Origin: Candidatus Geothrix skivensis
GTDB lineage: Bacteria; Acidobacteriota; Holophagae; Holophagales; Holophagaceae
Reading direction: 5' to 3'
NCBI GenBank assembly: GCA_016721195.1
Contig: JADKIO010000005.1
Coordinates: 62,001-126,000, forward strand
Length of the DNA stretch: 64,000 nucleotides
In this document: piece after piece, positions 1 through 8,882 of the stretch
Layout: each line of letters starts with the position of its first letter
Position numbering within the stretch: position 1 is the first letter of the stretch
The notes under the pieces: generated by a model
Told to the model about the DNA's origin: nothing
The model's database searches: none
What the model saw: the letters and a program-made list of their open reading frames with translations, nothing else
Translations under genes and position numbers: made by a program

Positions 1-546
1 GAGGACCGCAAAGACCCCCGCCAGCAGGATCAGCATCCAGGCGAAGCCCAGGTGCGGCATCAGCCACAGGCCCACCAGGGGACCCACGGCCACGCCGCCG
101 GGCCCCGTGAGGCCGAAGAGCGACAGGCCCCGGGCCCGGTGCTGCAGGGGCAGGATGCTGCCCACCTTGGCGACGGAGGCGGTCCGGAGCGCGGACCACA
201 GCACGCCGTGGAGGGGCGCGAGCAGGTAGAACACCCAGCGCACCTTCAGGAAGCCATAGGTCACCAGGATCGCCACGAGGAGCAGGGACGCCACCCGCAG
301 CACCCGCCGCTGCCCCAGGCGGTCGCCCAGAGGCCCCGTGAAGAGCGACCCGAAGCCTGACCCCAGCATGAAGGCCGTCTGGAAGCGGCCGCTCTCGGCG
401 AGGCTCGCCCCCAGGTCCCGCAGGTGCAGGGGCACCACCGGGAAGAGCTGGTACCCCGCCGCGAACACCAGGAAGTAGAAGGCGCAGAGGATGACGAAAG
501 GCGCCGTCAGGAACCCCGGTAGCTTGGTTTCGTGCGCATCTGCCAT
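1..546 (-). CDS. MFS transporter, N-terminal fragment (runs off left edge)
   Basis: Major facilitator superfamily permease of the inner membrane; only the first 182 codons lie in the window. Hydrophobic segments are visible near residues 12-38, 55-70, 84-102 and 105-120. The MFS motif A between TM2 and TM3 is present as GPLGDRLGQRR (residues 71-81). The start is ATG (MADAHETKL), 4 nt downstream of the stop of the Mur-ligase gene, so it is probably the last visible gene of the cyanophycin operon. Substrate is unknown. The context makes an amino acid, dipeptide or arginine/aspartate-related solute attractive, but that is inference only. Confidence 0.85.
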   Translation of the reverse strand, partial: MADAHETKLPGFLTAPFVILCAFYFLVFAAGYQLFPVVPLHLRDLGASLAESGRFQTAFMLGSGFGSLFTGPLGDRLGQRRVLRVASLLLVAILVTYGFLKVRWVFYLLAPLHGVLWSALRTASVAKVGSILPLQHRARGLSLFGLTGPGGVAVGPLVGLWLMPHLGFAWMLILLAGVFAVL

Positions 547-550
547 GGCT

Positions 551-2197
551 TCAAGTCGGCGAAGGGAGTGGCAGCGGTGAGCCGGGCAACCACCCCGTTT
601 CCCCCAGGTGGTCCAGCCAGCTGGCCACGTGTTCGCGCGCGGCCAGCCCATGAACGGGCAACACCAGCACATCGCCGGGCCGGGCCCAGGCCAGGAGGAC
701 ATCGACGGCCGAGACCTCATCGAGGACGGTGGTCAGGTGCTGGGCCGGCAGGCCTCGCCCAAGCAGTTCCTCGCCCAACAGGGCCGGTACTTCCCCGGGG
801 GTTCGGCCGCGCAGGTAGCCTTCGAGGTCCTTTAGCACGACCATGTCCGGGCGCGCCAGCACGGCCGTGGCTGCGAGGGCGCGGATGGCGCCGTCTTCAC
901 GGTTGCCGGCCTGCCCCAGCAACAGGCCCAGCCGCCCTTCTCTCCGCAGGCCCCCGGCGACCTCCAGCAGGCCGGCCAGCCCTTCGGGATTGTGGGCGTA
1001 ATCCATCAGCACCCTGAGGCCCGCCAGATTCCAGCGGTCCAGGCGCCCCGGATTGTCGCGGCGGGTGGCGCCAAAAGTGGCGAGAACGGCAGCGACTGTT
1101 ACGGGGGGAACCCGCATGGCGGCAGCGGCGAGGGCAGCGCCTGCGGCATTGGAGAGGTTGTAGGTCGCCGCGCCGCCCGCACCAAGGGGCATGTCGAACA
1201 CCGAGCCGAGGTCGTGTGTGGCCCCGGCCCAGTGGAGCAGCAGCCGACCCTGCGCCGCGCCGCAGGTGGCTCCGCCCGCCCTCCGGTGGGAGGCCAGGCG
1301 CGGGTGGGCATGGTCCAGGGCGAACCAGGCCAGCGGGCAGGCAAGATCGGCTGATTTGCGCAGGAGGGTCGGGTCGTCCGCATTGAGCACGAGGAGGCCA
1401 GTGCGGCTCAGCGCCCGCGCCACCACGAACTTGGCCTCGGCGAGCTCGTCGAGGGAATGGACGCCGTATTCGCCGAAGTGGTCCGGCGTGACGTTGGTGA
1501 CGACCGCCACCTCCGCGCGCCTCACGGCAATTCCGCGACGAAGGATGCCGCCGCGCGCGGTCTCGAGCACAGCCGCCTGGACACGGGGATCGCGCAGCAC
1601 CTGACGTGAACCCGCCGGGCCGGAGTAGTCGCCGCGGGTGAGCCATTCACCGTCCACGAACGTGCCATCGGTACAGCTGTGCCCCAGGATCCAGCCGTGC
1701 GCTGCACCCATGGCCGCGACCAATCGCACGGTGGTGGTCTTGCCATTGGAGCCGGTGACCAGGGCCGTAGGAATGTCGTGCAGGGTGTCCCAGGGAACAG
1801 CCTCCACGGTGGGCAGGTCGGCCAGGGACCAGGTGCGACTGCCCGCACCGGCCCCCAAGGTGAAGAGCTCGTCGTCGCAGAAGGCCGGTAGGTCATGCTG
1901 GGCGCTGGCTGCCATCAGAGCCACCAGCTCCGGTCGCACTTCGGCCGCAGCCAGGTGGCGAAGCGTCTGCAAGGCACTGGCCTCGTCCCAGGCCGCGGGG
2001 TGGCCAGGGGCATGCAGCGCTGCGCCCGTCGCCGGGCAGGTGGAGTGAACCACGGAGGCCCAGGCCCATTCATTCAGCTCGGTGGCGGTGAAGAGCTGGT
2101 CCTCTGGTGCGGCCAACGCCAGGGAGGCACCGGAAGCATGTCGCCGCGCCACGACTGGGCCCTCCGGCCAGCCCAAGGATGTGCGCATCGCGCTCAC
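551..2197 (-). CDS. Mur ligase family protein, cyanophycin synthetase-like companion
   Basis: ATP-dependent amide ligase of the Mur family, resembling the C-terminal half of cyanophycin synthetase. The P-loop GSNGKTTT is at residues 149-156. It is followed by the ARGG block (ETARGGILRRG) and an NADDP motif, as in CphA. The N-terminal ~145 residues are not an ATP-grasp domain. The GTG used here is the first ATG/GTG/TTG in frame, yet the frame stays open upstream and encodes family-like sequence (RRLTGPNLYFGD). A CTG overlapping the cphA stop (CTGA, 2330-2332) is a plausible true start, giving about 593 aa. It sits directly behind cphA, so it probably acts on cyanophycin, its beta-Asp-Arg dipeptides or a related polymer. 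The exact reaction is unknown. Confidence 0.85.
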   Translation of the reverse strand: MSAMRTSLGWPEGPVVARRHASGASLALAAPEDQLFTATELNEWAWASVVHSTCPATGAALHAPGHPAAWDEASALQTLRHLAAAEVRPELVALMAASAQHDLPAFCDDELFTLGAGAGSRTWSLADLPTVEAVPWDTLHDIPTALVTGSNGKTTTVRLVAAMGAAHGWILGHSCTDGTFVDGEWLTRGDYSGPAGSRQVLRDPRVQAAVLETARGGILRRGIAVRRAEVAVVTNVTPDHFGEYGVHSLDELAEAKFVVARALSRTGLLVLNADDPTLLRKSADLACPLAWFALDHAHPRLASHRRAGGATCGAAQGRLLLHWAGATHDLGSVFDMPLGAGGAATYNLSNAAGAALAAAAMRVPPVTVAAVLATFGATRRDNPGRLDRWNLAGLRVLMDYAHNPEGLAGLLEVAGGLRREGRLGLLLGQAGNREDGAIRALAATAVLARPDMVVLKDLEGYLRGRTPGEVPALLGEELLGRGLPAQHLTTVLDEVSAVDVLLAWARPGDVLVLPVHGLAAREHVASWLDHLGETGWLPGSPLPLPSPT

Positions 2198-2328
2198 GCG
2201 CGCGGCCCATTCCTCGCAGGCAGCAGGGGTGCTTCCTGAAGCCTCCAGGACTGCGCCGCAGTCGCCGAAGTAGAGGTTGGGGCCCGTGAGTCGGCGAGAG
2301 CCTTCGAAGGGGAACTCGCCTGGTCCGC

Positions 2329-5118
2329 TCAGTCCTCCTCCTCGCGCGCCATCCGCACGCCGCGCTCGTCGCGCACCAGGCCTTCGAGGATCGGGCTGTA
2401 TTCATCCTCCAGCTGAGGGAGCGATTCCATCGCCGGGGCCTCCACCATCTTCGGGCGGACAGGGGAGGCGCCCTCGGGACGGAACTTGGTGACCTGCTTC
2501 CAGGATCGGGTGAGGGCATCCGCGAAGATCAGCAGGAGGTCGCCGGGACGGCCCATGTGCAGGGCGGCCTCGATGGCTTCCTGCTCATCAGGAATGATGC
2601 TGATCTGAGATTCGGGCACACCCTTGGCCTTCAGTGCCCTGGCAAGTATTCCGGGTACCTCGTCCCCGTCGCGTCCGCGCAATGAGTCGTCCCGGCGGCA
2701 GATGTAGTGATCGAACTTTCCGACGGCAGTCTCGGCGATGGCTCTCAGGTCTTCATCCCGGCGGTCGCCCGGCCCGGCCAGCACGATGATGCGGCGGCCG
2801 AGCACATCCAGACGCTGGGCCAGCTCACACATGGCGCCCACCGCATGGGCATTGTGACCATAGTCGAAGATCACCTTGAAGGGATGCTCTTCAAAAATGT
2901 TCATGCGGCCGGGGGCCTGGTAGAAAGTGCTGCCAAAGGTTCGAAGTCCCTGGCGGATGGCCTCCAGCTTGATGCCCATGGAGAAGGCCATGGCCACGGC
3001 AAACATGGCGTTCTGCACATTGTGCAGCGCACGGCCCTCCAGGGTGGCCGGCACCAGGTGCGTCCACAGCAGCGGGATGTGGCTGCCCTTGTCGTAGAGC
3101 GTGATCATCTGGCCATTGACGCCCGCCTCGAGAGCGCACGCCCGGCCTCCGGCACGGATGTGTTCGCGGACCAACGCATGCTGGGGGTTCATGGTGACGT
3201 AGCAGATGCTCTTGGCCTCGGTGTAGGCAGACATTTTGAGCACCAGAGGGTCGTCGGCATTGAGCACGGCGCAGTCCCGGGCCACCTCCACCACGATGCG
3301 CTTCACTTCCGCGAGTTGTTCAAGGGTGTCGATGCCCTTCAGGCCCAGGTGGTCTGCCTGCACATTCAGTACGGCGCCCACGTTGACATAGGGAACGCCC
3401 ATGCCTGCCCGCAGCAGGCCGCCGCGGGCCACTTCCAGCACGGCCATGTCGATCTGAGGATCGGCCAGGACCATGCGGGTAGCCACGGGGCCCGTCATGT
3501 CCCCTTCCACGGTGCGCTGGCCGTCGATGTACACACCGTCCGTGGTGGTGAGGCCAGGAATGTAGCCCGCCATCTTGGTGATGTGGGCGAGCATCCGGGC
3601 GGTGGTGGTTTTCCCATTGGTGCCGGTGACGGCGGCGACGGGCACGCGGGAGGGGGTGCCCGCGGGGAAGAGCATATCGATCACGGGGCCAGCCACATCC
3701 CTGGAAGTGCCTTCGCTGGGGGAAACATGCATGCGGAAGCCAGGGGCGGCATTCACTTCGCAGATTCCGCCACCCACGTCCTTGTAGCTCTCGGAGATGT
3801 CCGGTGACAGGAAGTCCACGCCGCCCACATCCAGGCCGATGGCCTGGATGGCGCGCACCGCCATGTCGCGGTTGTCGGGGTGGATGATGTCGGTGACATC
3901 CGTGGCGGTGCCTCCGGTGGAGAGGTTGGCCGTGGAACGGAGGAAGATGATCAGGCCCGCCTCGGGCACTGAGTCCTTGGTGAGGCCCACGCGGGCCAGC
4001 ATCGCCTCGGCCTGTTCGTCGAGCACCAGGCGGGTGAGGACCTTTTCGTGGCCCACGCCTCGGCGAGGATCCTTGTTCACTTCCTCGATCAGCTGCGTCA
4101 CGCTGCGCGTGCCGTCCCCCACCACATGCCCAGGTGTCCGCCGGGTGGCCGCCAGCAGTTCACCGTTCACCACCAGCAGACGGTGATCGTCGCCTTCGAC
4201 GAAGGATTCGACGATGACCGAACGGGAGTGCTCCCGCGCCACCAGGAAGCCGGCCCGGACTTCCTCGGGGGTGGTCAGACGGATCGAAATGCCCCGGCCA
4301 TGGTTGCCGTTGAAGGGCTTGGTCACGATGGGATAGCCAAGGCGGCGGGCGGCGGTCACGGCTGCGTCTTCGGATTGGACCAGCTCCTGGCGGGGCACCG
4401 GCAGTCCCAGCGTCGCGAGGATCTTGTTCGTCTCCTCCTTGTCGCTGGCGAGTTCCACGGCGATGTGCGGCGTCCTGCCGGTGATGGTGGCCTGGATGCG
4501 CTGCTGGAACTTGCCCTGGCCCAGCTGGACGAGGGACTGCTCGTTCAGGCGCATCCAGGGAATGCCGCGGGCTTCCGCCGCATGCACCAGCGAGGCGGTG
4601 GAAGGGCCCAGGGCGCGGCGCTGCGAGTAGCGGATGTACTCGTCTCGCGCAGTCTGCCAGGCCCAGCTATCGGGCACGCTGCCATCGGGACGCAGCTCAA
4701 CGGGCAGCAGAGAGCAGAGCAGGCGCATGGCCAGGAGACCCGCCTCGATGCCTTCCTCCTTCTGGGCATATTCGTAGATGACGGTGTAGTGGCCGGGAAG
4801 CCCGGAACCTCTCGTCTTGCCGAAGGTCACCTGCTCGCCCGCCACGTTCTGCAGCTCGATGGCGACATGCTCCAGGATGTGGCCCATCCAGGTGCCTTCG
4901 TCCTCGCGGAGCCTGCGCACGAAGCCGCCGGGTTCGCCGTAGGAGCAGCCATGTTCATGCAGGCCCGGTAAAGCCTCCAGCAGCGGCCCGATGAAGGCTT
5001 CACCCAATTTCGAAGTGGGCCAATCCTCCAGCACGCCCAGGTCCATCTCGAGGCGGATGACCGGGAAGCGGGCATAGAGTGAAGGCCCGACATAGATGGA
5101 GCGATCGTGAATGCGCAT
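2329..5118 (-). CDS. cphA: Cyanophycin synthetase (CphA1 type)
   Basis: Polymerises Asp and Arg into cyanophycin (multi-L-arginyl-poly-L-aspartate), a nitrogen storage polymer, using ATP. At 929 aa it has the full three-part architecture. The N domain (about 1-160) carries HILEH at 80-84, the HxxEH signature I associate with the primer-generating hydrolase site of some CphA1 enzymes. An ATP-grasp domain follows (about 220-480; KPFNGNHGRG at 267-276), which adds Asp to the backbone. A Mur-ligase domain (P-loop GTNGKTTT at 499-506, ARGG and NADDP motifs) adds Arg. The start ATG gives the normal CphA N-terminus. It is third in an iadA-cphB-cphA-Mur-MFS operon, 51 nt after cphB. Confidence 0.95.
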   Translation of the reverse strand: MRIHDRSIYVGPSLYARFPVIRLEMDLGVLEDWPTSKLGEAFIGPLLEALPGLHEHGCSYGEPGGFVRRLREDEGTWMGHILEHVAIELQNVAGEQVTFGKTRGSGLPGHYTVIYEYAQKEEGIEAGLLAMRLLCSLLPVELRPDGSVPDSWAWQTARDEYIRYSQRRALGPSTASLVHAAEARGIPWMRLNEQSLVQLGQGKFQQRIQATITGRTPHIAVELASDKEETNKILATLGLPVPRQELVQSEDAAVTAARRLGYPIVTKPFNGNHGRGISIRLTTPEEVRAGFLVAREHSRSVIVESFVEGDDHRLLVVNGELLAATRRTPGHVVGDGTRSVTQLIEEVNKDPRRGVGHEKVLTRLVLDEQAEAMLARVGLTKDSVPEAGLIIFLRSTANLSTGGTATDVTDIIHPDNRDMAVRAIQAIGLDVGGVDFLSPDISESYKDVGGGICEVNAAPGFRMHVSPSEGTSRDVAGPVIDMLFPAGTPSRVPVAAVTGTNGKTTTARMLAHITKMAGYIPGLTTTDGVYIDGQRTVEGDMTGPVATRMVLADPQIDMAVLEVARGGLLRAGMGVPYVNVGAVLNVQADHLGLKGIDTLEQLAEVKRIVVEVARDCAVLNADDPLVLKMSAYTEAKSICYVTMNPQHALVREHIRAGGRACALEAGVNGQMITLYDKGSHIPLLWTHLVPATLEGRALHNVQNAMFAVAMAFSMGIKLEAIRQGLRTFGSTFYQAPGRMNIFEEHPFKVIFDYGHNAHAVGAMCELAQRLDVLGRRIIVLAGPGDRRDEDLRAIAETAVGKFDHYICRRDDSLRGRDGDEVPGILARALKAKGVPESQISIIPDEQEAIEAALHMGRPGDLLLIFADALTRSWKQVTKFRPEGASPVRPKMVEAPAMESLPQLEDEYSPILEGLVRDERGVRMAREEED

Positions 5119-5169
5119 GGGGGGCCTTTGGATCGGTAAGGACTCTAACGGGAATCGGACGGAATGGCG

Positions 5170-6012
5170 TCAGGAACGAAGGTTCCCCTTCGCATGGGCG
5201 CGTCGGGTCTGGAGGTTGAAGGTCGCGCCGGCGACGAGAATGTGGAGGACCACACCCAGCAGGCAGATGGGTTCTCCTTCCGCCACGGCAGCCATGGAGG
5301 AAAACTCGACTCCGCTCGCATCCACGATGGTGATCCCCCCGGAGCCTTCCACTTCGACGGTGTTGTCGGGGCTGATGAAGGCCGCCGTGTCTTCATCCAG
5401 ACCGATGCCCACCAGGAAAGGGTTGAAGGCCAGTGCCGTGAGAAGGCGCCCCAGGCGATCCCGCTGGCTGAAGTGCTGGTCGATGATGAATCGGTTGGTG
5501 AGGCCGAGGCCAGGCGCCAACCGCACGCTGCCCGCTTTCGGGAGGAATCCCTCCTCGCCAAAGGCGATCATGTGCTCGCTGATGAAGCTGGCTCCGGCAC
5601 TGGTACCCGCCACATGGACGCCCAGTGCGTTCTGGGCGCGCACCGTCTTGGCCACGGAGGTGCCGCCCAGGATGGTGGAGAGCCTCAGCTGGTTGCCCCC
5701 CGTGAAGAAGATGCCCGTGGCCTCCCGGATGCGGGCCAGGCGGCCGGGCTCTTCGCAGTCGCGCCGGGTGTCGAAGTTGATGGCCGTGGCCCGCTCGGCG
5801 CCCAGCTCCAGGAAGATCCTTTCGTATTTCGCTCCGGTGTCTGGCAGGCGACTGGCTGTGGGCAGAATGACGATGTCGGCCTTGGATCCGCCGGAAACCT
5901 CGACGAACCGCTTCAGGATGGACGGGTGGTTCTGCTTCGCCTTCTCCTCGGCCCCGCCAATGGGGATGACCCAACCTCGCTGGGAGCCTTCCAGGGTTTT
6001 GCTTGGGCTCAT
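5170..6012 (-). CDS. cphB: Cyanophycinase, S51 serine peptidase
   Basis: Hydrolyses cyanophycin to beta-Asp-Arg dipeptides. This is a 280-residue S51-family protein with the nucleophile elbow AGTSAGASF (Ser about 138) and the family sequence FFTGGNQLRL at 102-111. The ATG at 6012 is chosen because it overlaps the iadA stop by 4 nt (ATGA) and has GAGGAG upstream; longer in-frame versions would run deep into iadA. It lies between iadA and cphA, so storage polymer synthesis and mobilisation share one transcript. No signal peptide is seen, as expected for a cytoplasmic granule enzyme. Confidence 0.94.
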   Translation of the reverse strand: MSPSKTLEGSQRGWVIPIGGAEEKAKQNHPSILKRFVEVSGGSKADIVILPTASRLPDTGAKYERIFLELGAERATAINFDTRRDCEEPGRLARIREATGIFFTGGNQLRLSTILGGTSVAKTVRAQNALGVHVAGTSAGASFISEHMIAFGEEGFLPKAGSVRLAPGLGLTNRFIIDQHFSQRDRLGRLLTALAFNPFLVGIGLDEDTAAFISPDNTVEVEGSGGITIVDASGVEFSSMAAVAEGEPICLLGVVLHILVAGATFNLQTRRAHAKGNLRS

Positions 6013-7085
6013 GAAGGGCGCTCCTCGAAGGTTCCATGGCGCACGGGCACACTGTCCCGGACGAACCACTGGCCGGCAATCAACACATCCTGGGGCAGCC
6101 CAGTGGTGCTCAGCACGACCAAGTCGGCGTCAGCACCCACCGCGACGCGCCCCTTCTTCCCGAAGCGCAACAACCGGGCGGGGTTGACCGTGAAGGCAGG
6201 GAGGATTCGCGCCAGAGGCTCACCCGCCTCCAGGAGCTGCCGAAGGGTTTCGGCGATGGCACTGGGAGAGCCAATGCCCATGCGGGTGACCATGCCATCC
6301 GAATCAAAGGTGGGCAGGCATCCGCCTCCATCGGTGCTGATGGTGATCCGTTCGGGGGGAGCGTCGCTGGCCAGGAAGCGGGTGAGGCCTTCGGCCGCAG
6401 TCCAGGCATCGTCTCCCGCGTCCACCGGGAAAGCGGTGAGGTCCACGGTACAACCCCTGCGGGCCAGGACGATGGCTTCCTCGAAGAGGGCCTTGCGGCG
6501 GTTCACATGGGTCGGATTGAACACCCGGGGGGGGATCTCGCTGCGGTCCAGCGCTTCCCGGACCAGGGCGAGCCCGCGGGGTCCATCTCCCAGGTGCAGG
6601 TGCAGGATGCCGGCCTTGCCGGTCATCAGGCCGCCGACATGGACATCCGCGGCGAGGCGCAGGAATTCGTCCAGCGTTGGTTGGCTGGAGCGGTGATCGC
6701 TGATCGCCAGCTCCCCAGCACCAATCAGGCACTCCACAAAGGCCAGATCACCCCGTACGCTTCCCGTCAGGGTCGTCGGGGGGAAGTGGTAGCCGCCGGT
6801 GAACCCGAAAGCATTGAGGCCCTCGTTGCGCAACCCATGAATGGCCGTCACCAGCTCCTTCGTGCTCCGGGTGATGTCGTCTGTGCCCAGCAGTCCCACC
6901 ACGGTCGTGACGCCGCCGCGGGCAAAATGAGAAAGGGGGACGGGAGGGACCTTGGTGTGGGCTCCGGCTTCGCCGCCGCCGCCTGTGACATGGGCATGCA
7001 TGTCGATGAACCCCGGCACCAGCCTGCGCCCGCCGAGGTCCACGCGCTGCATGTCGAAGGGAAGGTCGGGAATCTGCTGTCCCAT
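6009..7085 (-). CDS. iadA: Isoaspartyl (beta-aspartyl) dipeptidase
   Basis: Amidohydrolase-superfamily zinc enzyme that splits beta-aspartyl dipeptides. Here it completes cyanophycin breakdown, giving free Asp and Arg. Visible metal-site motifs are HAH (residues 30-32), the GLMTGKAG segment expected to carry the carboxylated lysine, THVNRRK and STDGGG. It is the first gene of the cyanophycin operon and overlaps cphB by 4 nt. Oddity: the first ATG is internal by homology. The frame is open upstream to 7193 and encodes the family N-terminus (LTLLCHADVHAPEPLG), but contains no ATG, GTG or TTG. An ATT (7191-7193) or ATC (7194-7196) start behind AGG is possible. Confidence 0.9.
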   Translation of the reverse strand: MGQQIPDLPFDMQRVDLGGRRLVPGFIDMHAHVTGGGGEAGAHTKVPPVPLSHFARGGVTTVVGLLGTDDITRSTKELVTAIHGLRNEGLNAFGFTGGYHFPPTTLTGSVRGDLAFVECLIGAGELAISDHRSSQPTLDEFLRLAADVHVGGLMTGKAGILHLHLGDGPRGLALVREALDRSEIPPRVFNPTHVNRRKALFEEAIVLARRGCTVDLTAFPVDAGDDAWTAAEGLTRFLASDAPPERITISTDGGGCLPTFDSDGMVTRMGIGSPSAIAETLRQLLEAGEPLARILPAFTVNPARLLRFGKKGRVAVGADADLVVLSTTGLPQDVLIAGQWFVRDSVPVRHGTFEERPS

Positions 7086-7305
7086 CCAGAGCAGCTTGCC
7101 ACCGCCCAGGAGGAGGTGCCTGAGGCCCAGGGGTTCGGGAGCATGGACGTCCGCATGGCAGAGGAGCGTGAGGGCAGCGGGAGAGGTTGGAATGATGGAC
7201 CTGTGAGCGGGAAGTCCCTGCTGAAAGTATCAACGATCTGAGGAGAACTTGTGGCCATGAATCCAGGTGCTCGCGAGTAAAATCAAACCTTGCCCTGAGG
7301 CTCCC

Positions 7306-8829
7306 ATGCAGCAAGAGCAGTTCCATTCGGAAGTCGAGCGCATCAGGCAGGGCGGCTCCGCCAAGGCCCATGAGAAGAATGCGGAGGCCGGCAAGCTCTT
7401 CGCCCGGGAGCGCATCCGCCTGCTGGTGGACGAAGGCTCCTTCGTGGAGGACGGCCTCTTCGCCAACGCCCTGGCCAGGGAGCTCCCGGCAGACGGCGTC
7501 ATCACGGGCACGGCCACGGTGGCGGGTAGGCCCGTGGCGCTCATGGCCAACGACAGCACCATCAAGGCCGGCAGCTGGGGCGCCCGCACGGTGGAGAAGA
7601 TCATCCGCATCCAGGAGGTGGCCCTGCGCCAGAAGGTGCCCATGCTCTACCTGGTGGACAGCGCCGGGGCCCGCATCACGGATCAGCTGGACATGTTCCC
7701 GGGCCGCCGCCACGCGGGCACCATCTTCCACATGGAGGTGGCGCTCTCGGGACTGGTGCCCCAGGTCTGCCTGCTCTTCGGACCCTCGGCGGCAGGCGGC
7801 GCCTACATCCCCGCCTTTTGCGACGTGGTGGTCATGGTGGAGGGCAACGCCAGCATGTACTTAGGCTCGCCCCGCATGGCGGAGATGGTCATCGGGGAGA
7901 AGATCTCGCTGGAGGACCTGGGTGGGGCGCGCATGCACTGTTCCGTGAGCGGCTGCGGCGACTTCCTGTGCAAGACCGAAACCGAGGCCATCGAACTCTG
8001 CCGCCAGTACCTGTCGTACTTCCCCCAGCACTGCGAAGACGCGCTGCCCGCGATCCCGCCGAAGGCGGTTTCGCCCAAGGCGAGGGCCTTGGGCGCCATC
8101 GTGCCCCCGGACATCATGGCCCCCTTCCAGATGAAGGACTTCATCGAAGGCCTGGTGGACGAGGGCAGCTTCCTGGAGGTCAAGAAGCTCTTCGCCGGGG
8201 AGATCATCACGGGCCTGGCGCGGCTCGATGGGAAGCCCGTGGGCATCCTGGCCAACCAGCCCCGGGTGAAGGGTGGCGTGCTCTTCGTCGACAGCGCCGA
8301 CAAGGCCACGCGGTTCATCACGCTCTGTGATGCCTTCGGCCTTCCCCTCGTCTTCCTCAGCGACGTGCCGGGCTTCATGATCGGCAGCGCCGTGGAGAAG
8401 CAGGGCATCATCCGCCACGGGGCCAAGATGATCAGCGCCATGGCCGGCTGCAGCACGCCCCGCCTCTGCGTGGTGGTGCGCAAGGCCTATGGCGCTGGTC
8501 TCTACGCCATGAGCGGTCCGGGCTTCGACCCGGATGCCACCCTGGCCCTGCCCACCGCCAGCATCGCCGTCATGGGCGCCGAGGCCGCCGTGAACGCCGT
8601 GTTCGCCAACAAGATCGCGGAAAAGCCCGAAGAGGAGCGCATGGCCTACGTCCAGCAGCTCCGCGATGAGTACAACGAAGACATCAACCTCAAGAAGCTG
8701 GGCGCCGACCTCCATGTGGACGCCATCGTGGCGCCCGAGGACCTGCGCTCTGAGCTCATCATCCGCCTCGCCCGAGCCCGGCGACGAGACATCTGGCCGG
8801 TCAAGCGGAGGGCCGTCACGCCAGTTTGA
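7306..8829 (+). CDS. Acyl-CoA carboxylase, carboxyltransferase (beta) subunit
   Basis: Carboxyltransferase of the propionyl-/methylcrotonyl-/acetyl-CoA carboxylase family (507 aa). It moves the carboxyl group from biotin to an acyl-CoA. Both crotonase-like halves are present: the N half has LVDSAGARI and the SAAGGAYIPAF oxyanion region, and the C half has DVPGFMIG and a KAYGAGLYAM segment. The start ATG follows GAGG; an in-frame GTG at 7267 lacks a good ribosome site. No alpha (biotinylated) partner is adjacent, so the acyl substrate cannot be assigned. The accBC pair at 24.8-26.8 kb could share components. It is divergent from the cyanophycin operon. Confidence 0.92.
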   Translation: MQQEQFHSEVERIRQGGSAKAHEKNAEAGKLFARERIRLLVDEGSFVEDGLFANALARELPADGVITGTATVAGRPVALMANDSTIKAGSWGARTVEKIIRIQEVALRQKVPMLYLVDSAGARITDQLDMFPGRRHAGTIFHMEVALSGLVPQVCLLFGPSAAGGAYIPAFCDVVVMVEGNASMYLGSPRMAEMVIGEKISLEDLGGARMHCSVSGCGDFLCKTETEAIELCRQYLSYFPQHCEDALPAIPPKAVSPKARALGAIVPPDIMAPFQMKDFIEGLVDEGSFLEVKKLFAGEIITGLARLDGKPVGILANQPRVKGGVLFVDSADKATRFITLCDAFGLPLVFLSDVPGFMIGSAVEKQGIIRHGAKMISAMAGCSTPRLCVVVRKAYGAGLYAMSGPGFDPDATLALPTASIAVMGAEAAVNAVFANKIAEKPEEERMAYVQQLRDEYNEDINLKKLGADLHVDAIVAPEDLRSELIIRLARARRRDIWPVKRRAVTPV

Positions 8830-8882
8830 GCGTTCGCTCCAGCGTTGCGCTATGCTTCCCGGCAGCTTTCCTGGAGGTTGGC

